From Wuchereria bancrofti (Eukaryota > Nematoda > Chromadorea > Rhabditida > Onchocercidae): 64,000 bases of DNA. The stretch's first letter is position 1; every line of letters begins with the position of its first letter. The stretch lies in contig SSBO01000009.1 in the NCBI GenBank assembly GCA_005281725.1, positions 10,007,755-10,071,754 on the forward strand, in the 5' to 3' direction. The notes under the pieces are model-generated. The model was not told where the DNA came from and ran no database searches. It saw only the letters and a program-made list of their open reading frames with translations. Of this stretch, positions 36,901 to 49,502 are shown piece after piece. The position numbers and the translations under genes were made by a program.

Positions 36901-38077
36901 TAGATGAAAGATGAAATTATTATTAAAACGAATGATACAAATTTTAAATGTTTAAATGAATGATACTGCTTATGCTGAAAAGATTTTCATATTGTTTTTT
37001 AAATGAAAAAAAAATTTCCAAAGGAAAAAAAGAAGAAATAATAAAAAAAATGAAAGAAGTGAATAAATAAACGGATTAATTTATGATATTATACTTAATT
37101 AAGAAATATAATATTAAAATATTTGAAATTTAAGAGAAAGCAAAAGAGAAGTGAGAAAAAAAGGTAGCAGAAATATTTTTATTAATTAAATATATAATTT
37201 GAACTAGAAATAATGTATTGAAAATTTTAAACAAAATTTTTTTTTTCTTTTAAACGTATTATTTACTAAAAAAGTTAATATATATACATTCATTACTCAT
37301 ATATTTCTGGTAAAAATAACATAGTCAATAAAATATTACACTTTGTTTTAGGGTAGAAAAAAATAAAATTGTAAAAATTCTTTTCCTTTTTTCAAATTTT
37401 TCCATATTTTCTTTTGGAATTGTTAATTAATGATTGATTAATGAAAAAAAAAAAACAATATCGTTATTTGAATAATGAAATTGTTTACATATATAAGTTT
37501 AAAATAGTTTGAGAATTATAATTTGAAAAAGTTAAAATTTTTTTACATTTGAAAATGATTTATAATTTGATGCATATGCGAAGGCAAAATTTGAAATTGT
37601 GAAATGAGAATGAAATGAGGAACTGAATGAAATATCAATAATATAAATAATTTGACAATTTACTTGTACATATATAAATTGAATAAACGAACAGGTTTAA
37701 AATTGTTTAACTTGTTTTCAAAGTTTGAAAAAGAAGCAGAAAACTTGACGAAATTTAGTAATTATATCAATTGAGGCCAAAAATAAAATACGTGGAAAGA
37801 AAAATAAAATATTATTTTTTATAATATCTAACTTTTTTTTTAGTATGAATAAAAATAAATAATGAAAATAATAATAATGGGCTGTCTATTACATATGGAA
37901 TAATAATTTTATTATTATTATTATTATTATTTTCTCATAATGTAATTAATAATAATCATTTTTGGAAACCAAAAATTGCATCTAAAGTTTTAAATTTTTG
38001 TGGAAATAAATAATCCGAAATAATGGAATTGTTTGTTGTAATAGAAAAAAATAATAATAAAATAAAAACAGAAAAAA
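33971..38077. other. AT-rich non-coding stretch
   Basis: Poly-A/T, AT dinucleotide words and short Lys/Phe-rich frames only. No exon candidate with both splice signals and a balanced amino-acid mix was found. Confidence 0.6.
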
Positions 38078-38430
38078 GGAATGAAATGAGAAGGAACGGA
38101 ACGGAACAGAATGAAATGGAAATGAAGCGGAACGGAACGGAATTACTACTTGTATTATTGAAAGATTGTAGGAAGCAAAAAAAAAAAAATAAAATGAACG
38201 AAACGATTATTGATGCAATGGAAAAATCGGGAAAATGAAGTATAAAACGGAATAAAAGGATTTTTACCTAATCATTTTGATTATAAACTATTTATTACAC
38301 AGAAAAAAAAATAATAAGAATGAAGCGGAACGGGAACTTATTGACTATATTATCATTTTATGATTATTATTAATTACATTACGAGAAAATAATCGTAAAA
38401 TTGAAATGAAGCGGAACGAAATGAAATTAT
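38078..38430. repeat. dispersed GGAAC / 'aatgaagcggaacg' repeat cluster
   Basis: GGAACGGAACGGAAC-type units at 38092-38141 alternate with GAAAT units. The word 'tgaagcggaacg' recurs at about 38123, 38321 and 38407 in otherwise AT-rich DNA. It looks like a mutated relative of the GAAAT family with a GGAAC variant. Confidence 0.7.
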
Positions 38431-41337
38431 TATTTTGCATTGCGGAAAAAAATTAATTGAGAACGGATTAAGAATGAAAACATGCAAAAATCAATAATTC
38501 AAAACTTTTTTTTGCATTTTTTTTGTTAAGGATAGAAGTGTTTTTCGTTTTTTTTTAATTTCAATTGAGTAAACAGAAATGTTTATTGTTTAAAATTATC
38601 ATATTTACAACATTTATATTTTTGAAATTAATACTGTTGTCATATATTTTTTTACAAATGTTTTTATAAAATAATTGTTTACTCATTTTTTTGTCTTGTT
38701 TAATTACTCATTCAAAGAAAATTTTAAGTAGCAATCAAAAAATAAAGAGGTTCCGATGCTTTTAAATATTTTTTTAACCTTAATATTTGATTAAAATTTT
38801 GCTTAAATACAGATATAGAAAAAAAATATTGGAAATAAGACGAGAAAATACAATTAAAGGATATTTTATTATGTTTTGTTATTTGAATATGATTTTTAAA
38901 ATGACCCATTATTAATTTTATTATTTTTTTATTAATTAATTTGAATTTGACTGAAAAATAATTTTATTGTGCATCCCGAAATTATAGGTTAAAATAATGC
39001 ATTATTTATTGACGGCTAATGAAATTACTAAAATGGCCTAAGACTTAATTTAATTAGATGGAATATGAAAATAAGCTTATATCTTGCCGAATTAATTTAT
39101 ATCTTAAAACGTGCTCATATCAATAAGGTCAAAGGGTAGAAAACCTTTTTTTTTTTGATTTTGATTAAATTTAGATCAAATAATTCAACATGGAAGAATT
39201 GCACTATTAATAATTTTTTAATTTCTTTAATAATTACACTGATTAATTGATTTTTTTTTCTCTCACTTATCCATTAATTTGTTTCAAATATTAATTTTTC
39301 GGATATTATGAGTAATTGGAATTAAATTAACAAATAATCGAGTAATTGATAAATGATAGAATAAAGGAATGAAAAATAAATATATGTTTCACAAGGAGAA
39401 TTCATTCTTTTTTTTAAAAAAAACTAAAATGATATTAATTATGAAATGAATAGTTACTTCTCAAGCGTTATCATATTGAAAAATTGCTATCATTTTTGTA
39501 GAAAGTGATGAAATCAAAGAATTTTGCCGCCACTGCGAAAAAACTGGATTCTTTTCTTTTTTTAAAAATTTTCTTAGGAACAAAAAAAAAAAAGAAAATT
39601 GGAAGTTGTATTCAATTTCTTTTCTTTTTTTAATTATAAGTTTTATTTAGAATAATATATGGTTGAATGTGCTCTTAAGTATTAATTTTCCTTTTTTGAT
39701 ATTTTTTTTTGATATTTATTAGAAAAAAAAAGGAATGATTTAGTCGAAATAAAAATGAAAAGTAGAAATTTTTAATATTTATAATATTTCCATATCAATT
39801 ATTACAAATTTTAGATTTTAGGTATATCAATTATTACAAATATTTCCATATCAATTATTACAAATTAAATTTTAGGTACAAAATTTAGAAAATACTAAGA
39901 ATTTAATTTATTCATAACAACTTTTATACATTCATTGAAAGTATAAAATTAATTATTTCATTTTAAATGATATATGGTTGAATGAGCTTTTGAGTAATTA
40001 ATTTCTTTCTCTGACATTTTTTTTTTTTTTTAAATATTTATAAAAAATTTTTTGGAACACAGAAAGAAAGAATAAAAAAAGATTTTAAAATTTTTTATAC
40101 GATAATTATTCATCACGCAACTAATTAAACGTACATTGAAGCTTTTCATTTTAATTGAAAATATTCAATAAAATTTCTTCTTACAATGAAGAAGAATTAA
40201 TTATTCGAATATGCAAATTACGAATGTGAAAAAAAAAAAAACGAAAAACAAAAAAGAAAAAACAAAAAAGGAAAATTGATGTGCTCAAATATTCATTAAG
40301 ATGAAAAAAAAAAATAAAGAAGAAAAAAAAAATGGGCGGTTTTGGAAAATAAATGTAAAGCTTACATAAGCGCTCATTCAATGACTCACATTGTTTGGCT
40401 CCGTCAGTTGGCGGCTTTTTACATTATTTGAATTTTTGTGCTTTTTTTTTTTTTTTTGAAAATAGAAATGTGAGAAGAATTGAAGAAGCATTGTTAAACA
40501 GTGACAATTAACAAGAGATAAAATCTCTCAATCAAATTTCATTTCAAATTTTCAGTACAAGAAAAAAGAAATCATTGTTATAATTAATTATTACTGTAAA
40601 ATTGTTTTCAAATTTTGAGTTGCAAAAATTATTATTATAATTAAATAATATTGCACAATTAATTTCAAATTTTTGAAACTAATTAAATGTTACTGCATAA
40701 CTGATTTCAAATTTTGAGTTACAAAAATTATTATTGTAATTAAGTACTATTGTATAATTGATTTCAAATTTTTGGTACAACAACTACTGCTATTGTTAAA
40801 ATAAAATACTTATTGCAGAAATCATTAGTATAATTGATGCATGCTATTGTTTATTAATTGATATATTAAAAAAAATTTTACAAAAAAAAAATTGGAAATT
40901 AAAAATTCAATGAGTGAAATTTCTATCAAAGAGTAAATTATCATTCTTTGTACGATATTTATCATTTCGGCAATATTATCATATCAGTACTAATCAAATA
41001 TGAATGTATAAAATATTAGCCTTTTTATCGCTTAAAAACTGTTACGCTTTTCTCTCACAAGTAATCAATAATAATTACGTCAATAAATAAACAAAAATCA
41101 CGTGGTATTATTGAATTGATATAGATTTACACAATTTTGCTTAAAAATAAATTGTGTTAATTAAATTGAAATTTGATTTCAACAAACAAATAAACAATTA
41201 TTTCAACTATAATTGAGAAAAGAAATAAAAAATAAAAAAAAAAGGAGAAGAATGGAAGAAGAAAGGATCCAAGCAAACAAATAGCTTTAAAGCGATAATC
41301 ATCGATTTTGCATTTTTTGCTCCTAAGCTATCGTTGG
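38431..41337. other. AT-rich non-coding stretch with small local repeats
   Basis: Holds a dispersed duplicate 'atatatggttgaatg(t/a)gct' at about 39657 and 39970, three copies of 'atatcaattattacaaat' at 39792-39866, and a 50-70-bp repeat at 40580-40780. No gene recognised. Confidence 0.6.
40580..40780. repeat. imperfect 50-70-bp tandem repeat, 3-4 units
   Basis: 'tt(t)caaattttgagt(t)(g/a)caaaaattatta' followed by 'ttgtaattaa(g/a)ta..attgt' recurs, with intermediate degenerate copies. Confidence 0.6.
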
Positions 41338-41470
41338 CATTGAAATGAAATGAAATGAAATGGGATGAAATGAAATGAAATGAAATGAAATGGAATGAAA
41401 TGAAATGAAATGAAATAGAACGAAATGATAGGAAATGAAATGAAATAAATAAAATCAAAATGAAATGAAA
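41338..41470. repeat. second (GAAAT)n locus
   Basis: About 130 bp of GAAAT with GGGAT, GGAAT and AGAAC variants. Same motif as the arrays 8-10 kb away, so this pentanucleotide is a recurrent satellite word here. Confidence 0.9.
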
Positions 41471-44400
41471 CTAAAATTTTGCATTTAATGCTAATCAATA
41501 ATCTGCTAAATATAGGTAAAACAAGTAATCGATTTTTTTAATATACGAAATAATTAAATGGAATTTGATTCTTTTTTATTTAAAAATAAATTTTAGAAAT
41601 TTGAAAATTAATTAATGCTCTTTTATTCCACTGAAACAAACAAGAACAACAACAACAAAACAATAGAAGAAGAAAAATTAAAATATTAGTTATTAAATCA
41701 AATTTTCAAAATTTTTTAAAATGAATTTTTTTTTTCGTAAAACCAAAAAGTGAATGTTTATATCAAAGATTTGAAAATATAATCATATTTTAATCATAAG
41801 TTAAAATTCTTTCCTTTTTTTTCTTTTTTTTTTAAAGAAAAGAAGACGTAAACAAAATTGTCGACGACAAATTCATTAAATAATCTTTGAAGTTTATTCT
41901 TTCATTTTCTGTCTTTTTGTAAACAAGGATTGTAAATATCTAAACTAAATACGACCTAGAAAAGTTTAGTTAACAAGTATTTATCCTCGTAAAGGACGAT
42001 GAGTCTAGACGATGATGTATCAGTAAACAATATCAGACAGAGGAGACAATTGGTGTATGTTTGTCATCAAAGTGGCAATGGTAGAAGCAATATTTGCATT
42101 ACAATGAAATTTATATATTTTTATATCTATAAGTATACTATATCAATTATATTTACAATCGTATAAATAATATTTATTTTTTTTAAAACTATTATTTAAT
42201 TTAAAATAGATCAACTTTTTCTTTTGTTTAAAAAAAAGTTAATTATATAGTTTCATTAAATATTCTTATGAAAATAGTGTAGCTATGTTATAATAATTTT
42301 AAAATTTCATAAAATTTAAAATGTAATTTTGTTGTATAATCTTGAAATAAAATTATTTTTGCAATATTTCGTAAATATTTTTGAATAATTAAATTTAAAA
42401 ATGAGTTTTTTTTTCTGATATGTGTAAGATTTTTTGCTTGTTAAATAAAGTTAAAATTGTTTTTCTTATTTTTTCTTTTTATTTATTTACTTGTTTATTT
42501 TTTTCAAATAATTTTTTGGTTCAGGTTTTTTAGTTTTGCTCATTACCAATGATCTAATTCGATTTAAAATTATTTTCGCAATTTCTAACGTTATTTTATA
42601 ATACCTTAAATCAATGAATGTATTGATTATATTTAAACGAAAAATGTTTACAATAATTGTTTGAGAATAAAAATTGATATGACAAGAAATTTTTGACTAA
42701 ATTGAGAATTACTACCAAAATTTTAATTAATTTAATTTCTATTATTACTCATTTTGCATCTTTTTTTCTGTTTCTTTAAATTGCAAAAAATTTGCATAAT
42801 TTCCTAACATTTTGCTATGAATTTATTTTGAAATGAAAAAAGAAAAACATTTGAAATGGCTCTGTTATTCCTTCTTTTTATTTTCTATTTTATTGTTTAC
42901 TATTTGTAAATGCCAAGGTAATTTGAATTGTAAATGAGTAATTCATTTTTTTATTTATAAATGACAAAAAAAAAAGAGAGAATTCCTAAGTTTGAATGCT
43001 TTGATTACTAAAATAAAAATTAGTTAAAGTTAGAATAGACATAAGAAAAGAAAGCAAAATGGCAGTAAAAATTTTTTGAAAACTGAAATTTTGGGGAAAG
43101 AATTTTCGGGAAATATTTTAAAAATTATTTTTCTCATCTTGCAAGCTACTTAAATAATTTAGTTTACAATTTTAAAATATGATAATAATTTTTCTTCCTT
43201 TATTTAACATGTACGTTGATCATACGTTAACATTTGATCATAGGATTATTGAATTACAAATTAGCCAAATAATTTTTTTCCAAAATACAAATAATTTTAT
43301 TTCAACAAAAATTTTATTTAAGCAAAGGTATATTTTTTAACAAATAAAGAAAAATTGTAATATTGGACTGTTAAAAGTATTAATAAATAATTTTAATAAA
43401 AATAATTTAATTGAATAACTACACGAATGAAAATTTTTTCAAAAAAAAAAAAACAAACACTTAAAGAGGTAAAAAATTGTGAAAAAAAATTTTTTACAAA
43501 AAAAAAAAAAAAATAATAAAAGTAAACAAACTAACATAAATTTGACATAATGTAGTTGTTACATCCATTATTTGATGTATTTCGTTGATAATAATTGATC
43601 GTTGATAATAAATGAGGGAGAGAGAGAGAGAAACAGAGAGGTAAAGGGGAAAAAAACGAGAATAAAAGTATAAATAGTAACAACTGGAAATATTTAACTA
43701 ATTGTTGTTTTAAATTGATAATATTTTCAGTGTTGTTTCTTTTCTCTTTCAATTCATCGTTTCATTATCAATTAAACAACAAATAAAATTTCATCCCTGA
43801 AAAATACAAACAATAATTTGTTAAAGAAAAAAAGTGAAAACGACGAAAAAATAAATATGTAATAAAACATGAAAGATTATTCATAATTATATATTTCATA
43901 ATTATATACAATTTCAAAAAATAATTATATGATGCTATAATTTTATGACACAATGATTTCTTATGATTTATTTTTCAATCTTTTTTTTACATTATTCTAA
44001 TTAAATTATCATTAAAAAGCTTCAATAGCAAATGTCGAAGGAAAAAAAAAAAAGGAATACTATCAAAGAAAATGGAAAAATCTACAAATGAACTTGAAAT
44101 AACCAAAGTCAAAATTTCAAAATTTAGATTTCGAACAATTTATCACCATTGTTAGTGATAATGGCGGTGTCATGAAAGTAAGTTATAAATTATATTTTAT
44201 TTCAACGTTTTCATACTAAAAAATTTCAAGAAAAAGATAAAATAAAATTGATTTTAAATCGTAAAAAAATTATTGGTTGATTTTTTCTAAAATATTTATT
44301 TCTCAAATTTTTATTATGATTTAATTTTTATTATGATTATCGTAATAAAAATAATTTATTTTGTACATAATATTATGATTATTTATTATGATTATCATAA

Positions 44401-45589
44401 GATAATAAAAATATTGCTGTTGTATGCTATTTGCTAATTTTATTTTTTGTTTTATTCCTTTATTTTTTTTAATTTTGAAATGCATTAATTAAATTTTATT
44501 TCTCGTCATTTTATTCTTTTTTTTTTTTTGATTGAAATAATTGATAATACTGTACAAATTAAATGTCTATTGTTGTTTTTTTTATTAGAATAATTTTAAC
44601 TGTAATTATTACATTCATTGTTGGAATTGAAATAATATTTTTATTAACAAGTTTTTATTTCATTTTTTTTTAATTTTTTTTCAATATAAAAATAATTTGA
44701 AATGATACAAACTAATTTTTATTATTCATTGTGTATGTGATGCAACTTTTACAATTATCCTTGCAGTTTATTTTGCAAGAAAATTTTAATCCATCAGATG
44801 GTAATTAAAAAATGTTTGGCACCGTTAAATTATTTATATCAAATTTAAATTGACACATAAAAATTTTATTGACAGAATTATTTTTTAAAAAATAGGAAAA
44901 AATGAGGATAAAAAATGTGATTTTGTTGCGTGTTTTTTTCAATTGTTCCTGCCTTTCATCTACCGAAATAAATAAATCAATTAATTGATTTATTAATTAA
45001 ATAAATAAACAAATAAATAAAAAATAAATACATGGGCATCAATTTTTCTCTTTTGTTTGATTTTTTTGTTTTGGCAAATTGAAGAAAAAAAAGAAATTGA
45101 TTGTTACTTATTTCAAATGTAAATAATACAAATGATTTCATCTAAAATTAAAATTGAGCTTAAATTTTTGATCATAAAAGGCAAGAAGTTTTTAGTATAA
45201 TCAGAATAGCTAATATTTGTTATCACATTTTATCATTATGTAATCAATGAAATCTGATCAATGTTATCAACTGTGACACATAAAAATGAAATATCAGATT
45301 TTATTTAACTTTAATAATCCTCTCGAATAGTAACTATTTATGCTCTCCACTAAACGTTTATTTCCTTTAAAAAAAACCCGTTAATTTTCATAAGAAAAAA
45401 TTACCGGAAATTTTAAATTTTCAAATATAACAGGACAAATATTTTCAAGTTAACATCTGGAAGAAAAGAATTAAACATTTATTAAATTAAACAATTATCA
45501 ACTCTCACAAATGATAATTTGATATTTTCAGGACAACAGACGTCTCTGAATTGAAAATATTTGTAACCGGTAATCCTGAATAATCCAAC
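41471..45589. other. AT-rich stretch with one composition island (41941-42110)
   Basis: Mostly low-complexity. The patch 41941-42110 is visibly richer in G+C and contains a plus-strand ATG at 41999 opening a 54-codon frame that begins 'MSLDDDVSVNNIRQRRQLVY'. A GTGTAT donor-like site follows at about 42053. No downstream plus-strand exon was found, so this is at most a candidate first exon. The rest, including 43600-45500, shows nothing. Confidence 0.4.
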
Positions 45590-45735
45590 AATATTTCTGA
45601 TTAATTTTGAATAATCAACCAGTAAAAATCCCAAATGATTCACGAATAATTCTGAATGATCGGCTAATAATTCCGAATAATCTATCATTAATTCCGGATA
45701 ATCTATTGGTAATTTCGGATAATCATCTATCAATA
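45590..45735. repeat. degenerate 21-bp tandem repeat
   Basis: Units of 'attccgaataatctatcatta' type with a 21-bp spacing over about seven copies. On the minus strand it gives an open frame with a 7-residue period (IDYPELM, IDYSELL, ADHSELF and so on). No splice or start evidence makes this a gene. Confidence 0.7.
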
Positions 45736-48635
45736 ACTGTCACTGATTAATGATCTATTCTAAAAGCATTATTTCATCTATTAAATTATGAGAAAAAAAA
45801 TATTTCACATTTTTGTTATTTAAAAGAGAGAAAGAGAGGGAGAGAGAGAGGAAGAGAAAAAAAGGATGAATAAATGGGAAAAGTTCGTAGTTCTAATTTT
45901 AATACATCCAAAAGAAGAAAAAAATGAATTAATAAGATGAAATCTCATAATTCTTTTACATACCTGAAATCAATTATTGCATTGGGAAAGAAATAAAGAA
46001 ATAAAAGTGTCACAGCTCTTATCATTTGCACGTATCAAAAATGATGACAGCTTTAATTTTTATATATTTTAAATAAAATTAAGCAAACATTGTCACACCA
46101 CTATTATTTATATACCTTTTGTGTGTGTGTGTTTGTGATAAAACTTGAATAAAACAAAATTATATTAATAGAAATGAAAGATGAAAAAGGAAATGACAAA
46201 ATGAAAAAAATATTTTTGTTTTTCAAAGAAAGAAAAAAAATTTTAAATGAGAAATATGAGCGCAAGCATAATTTTTAGTCTAATATGAAATCGTTCCCTT
46301 TCTTTCTCTCGCTCTTTCTCATATCCTGATATGAAATAATATAGCTGATAACTGATAAAATAAGTTTAACCGCTTTTTTTTTCAAAAAATATTTTCATAT
46401 GTTAATTCTTTTTCATAAGCATTCTACTGCATTTTTTATTTAAATAATCAATAATGATAATATACTGATAATAGTTGGAAAATTTTTTCTCATAATTAAT
46501 GAAGAAATAGTTAACAAAAATTAGCTTATATTAATTAGTTATGTTTAATTCAAATAAATTAATTCGAATAATGATAATATTGCTTGAAATATGCTAGAAA
46601 ATTATCGTACTATTAGAGAAATTAATTAATTACAAAACAAATTATTTTTTTAAAAATGGATTCCGCTTAATTTTAAATGATATTAGTGTTGTATAGAATT
46701 AATTAATTTTATAATTAATATAAGAAATAATTAATTTTGCTTAATTATTACTGACAAATGAAAACAAATTGCGAATGAATTTTATTGTTTTATCATTTTA
46801 TCATTGACATGATATTAGATAGATAATGATGAATGAAGAAGAAAGAATTAAAAAGTAAATTTAAAATAATTTAATAGCTAAATTTAAAATAAAAATATTG
46901 CAGTTCAATTAATTAATAAATGATAAATCAATAAGTATACAGCATAATATTATGTTTGATTTAAAAATTTGATAATGAAAACAAAGAAAAACTTCCAATT
47001 AAGCATTGTTTCCATATTGATAAAAATTTAATATGGAAAAAAGTTTTCAAATTAATTTATTGAATAATATTTTAATTAGCAAAAAAGGAATCAAATTTTA
47101 AAAATTAAAATTTTAAAAAAAGCAAATGATGGAACATTTAATAAAATTCAACAATGCTTGAAAAGAAAAACAGAAAAAATGTTCAAAAAACAGAAGAAAA
47201 TACTAAGTTTGTATAAAATATAGTTTGAATATACGAATTTGAAGATGATTAATATCAATATAAATTCGCTTTTCTAAAATATAAGAATAAATATTGACAG
47301 TAGAAAATTTGTTTGTTAAGAAATATTAAACTTAAAAACAGAATGTGGAATAAATTTCAATTAAAATGCAAAATTATTTCTGTATCAAATTATTCAAAAC
47401 TGCTACTTTTTCGTGATAAACAAATTTACAATGATTGAATAATAAAAATAAATTTTTTTTAGTTTGGTATTTTAAAATGCAATGCTTAAATGATTAAACA
47501 CACTAAATTAAATCGAGTTAGAAAATGCTACAATGCAGATTTCTAAAAAATTTTGCTTTGAAATTTATGTGTTTATCAAGAATTTCAACTCGTTAAGTAA
47601 AAAAAAAAATTTAATTAAACATGAGCCGAAAAGTATGGATTAAATTTTAATTAAAATGGAAAGGAAAAAAGGATGAGAAATTGGTGAAAAAAAGTAATTC
47701 AGCTATAAGGAATAGTTTATAAATTCAAAAATGGGAATAACTATACACTTAGGATATTTAAGTGACATTTGAAATAGATTATCTTTCCAAAGTCAAAGGA
47801 AATTTAAAATTTAAAATTAAACTAGCAATCAATTTCGTGAAATTTTTAAAGATAAAAAAATTCTTTTAAAGCGAAAGTCTGAAAGTTTTTTTTAACATTT
47901 TAAATTTTGCAATAACTGTTTCGTTTTTCAAACAAATCATAATGGTTCATTGAATTTTTATCTATTTCATTCATTTACAAAGATTTAAAATTTTCGAAGC
48001 GCAATTGATGTGATTTTTTCAAATTTTTAGAGTAAAAAATTCAAAAGCAATTTATGGATTTGCCCTCTCTTTCTGTCTCTCTTTTCATCTATCCTCTTCT
48101 TTTTTCTTGCTTTTTATTCTTTTACAACATATTTTGAACGATGACCCGATTGATTTCTAAATTGACAACGTTCATTTAAAAAAAAAAAGAAAAAAAACAA
48201 GAAAAAACTAAGATAAGGTAAAATTAATTTTAATACAGCTGAAATAATGTAATTTTAACATTGATGAATAACTTTCTTCATGATTTTGAAATAAATTTCA
48301 TTAATAGTCTAGAAAAATTTTTAAATTTTGACCATTTGAAAGAGGTGATAAATTGAGCATTATAAAAGTTATCAAAAAATTGATTGTAAAATGTAAAAAG
48401 AACGAAATGTTTCTTTGATAAAATAGAAATTTGAGAAATATTTTTAGTGAAATTTTGGTAAAAATCAATTTCTCAAATGAATTATATCAAAATGATTGAG
48501 TAATTTTTTTTTTCAAATTTTCCAATGTCAATTTAACTTATCTGCTAAATCACTGATTAAAAATTACATTTCTATGATTGATAAAATTGATAAGCATTTT
48601 CTTAGCAGCGAGATTTTTTTTAAATGATATACGAT
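45736..48635. other. AT-rich non-coding stretch
   Basis: Contains a GA tract near 45825, a short (GT)n near 46121 and nothing else recognisable. Confidence 0.6.
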
Positions 48636-48712
48636 AATAAATCATATATGGTAATAAAATTATATACGGTAATAAATCGTATACGGTAATAAAATCATAT
48701 GCAGCAAATAAA
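48636..48712. repeat. ~19-20-bp repeat 'atatacggtaataaa(t/a)'
   Basis: Four imperfect units (catatatggtaataaaatta, tatacggtaataaatcg, tatacggtaataaaatca and so on). Confidence 0.7.
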
Positions 48713-49171
48713 ATTTTATTTTAAAATTATTTATTTTGAAAAATGATGTTGAAAAATGAATGATACTAATTGATATCGATTTTTAATCGAAGAAAACGAA
48801 TCGAACCAATGACTGAACAATTTTGTAAATTAAATTAATTCACCGAAATAATCAACGATAAATTAACTCATTGAAATATTTCACGTTATTAATTCCGGTT
48901 CTATAAAAAATTTTCAATTCTGGTATTATTACTAAATTCTTTGTTAATCATCGTTTTTTGCTAATGCAAAAAAATGTAATCCAAATAATTATCATGCATG
49001 ATGGCAAAAAATAAATAAATAAAGTCGAATAACTGGTAATGAATAACTATGGAATTCTAAACTGCATTCTAAAGGTGTTTGCTTTTTCAAACTTTTATTT
49101 CATTCAGTGATTGAAGAAGACAAAAATATTTTAAATATATTTTAAGATATTTTAAAATATTTTAAGAATTG
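48713..49171. other. AT-rich non-coding stretch
   Basis: No feature recognised. Confidence 0.6.
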
Positions 49172-49502
49172 ATGAGAAATTTCTTTTAATCCTATTGAAA
49201 GGTAGGAAAGGTGAATGAATAAATAATATAATCATATATTACAGGTATTATCAATAGTAGAAATCAAATTTTGACACAAGATAAACATAATATGAATGCA
49301 ATAAAATATAATTTTTAAAAAAAAAANNNNNNNNNNNNNNNNNNNNNATGAGAAATTTCTTTTAATCCTATTGAAAGGTAGGAAAGGTGAATGAATAAAT
49401 AATATAATCATATATTACAGGTATTATCAATAGTAGAAATCAAATTTTGACACAAGATAAACATAATATGAATGCAATAAAATATAATTTTTAAAAAAAA
49501 AA
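49172..49502. repeat. 155-bp direct repeat flanking an N gap (49327-49347)
   Basis: 49172-49326 and 49348-49502 read the same apart from the A-run at the end. The left copy ends, and the right begins, at the 21-N gap. This is again the pattern of an unmerged contig overlap. Confidence 0.9.

Noticed and set aside
39470..39540. Possible minus-strand last exon after a TTTTTTCGCAG acceptor ('AAKFFDFITFYKNDS', then stop)
   Set aside because: About 22 codons only, no neighbouring exon, and stops in this DNA are too frequent to judge.
40375..40416. Tiny minus-strand segment between AAAAAG and GTGAGT ('PPTDGAKQ') in a slightly GC-richer patch
   Set aside because: 25 nt with no partner exons; chance is likely.
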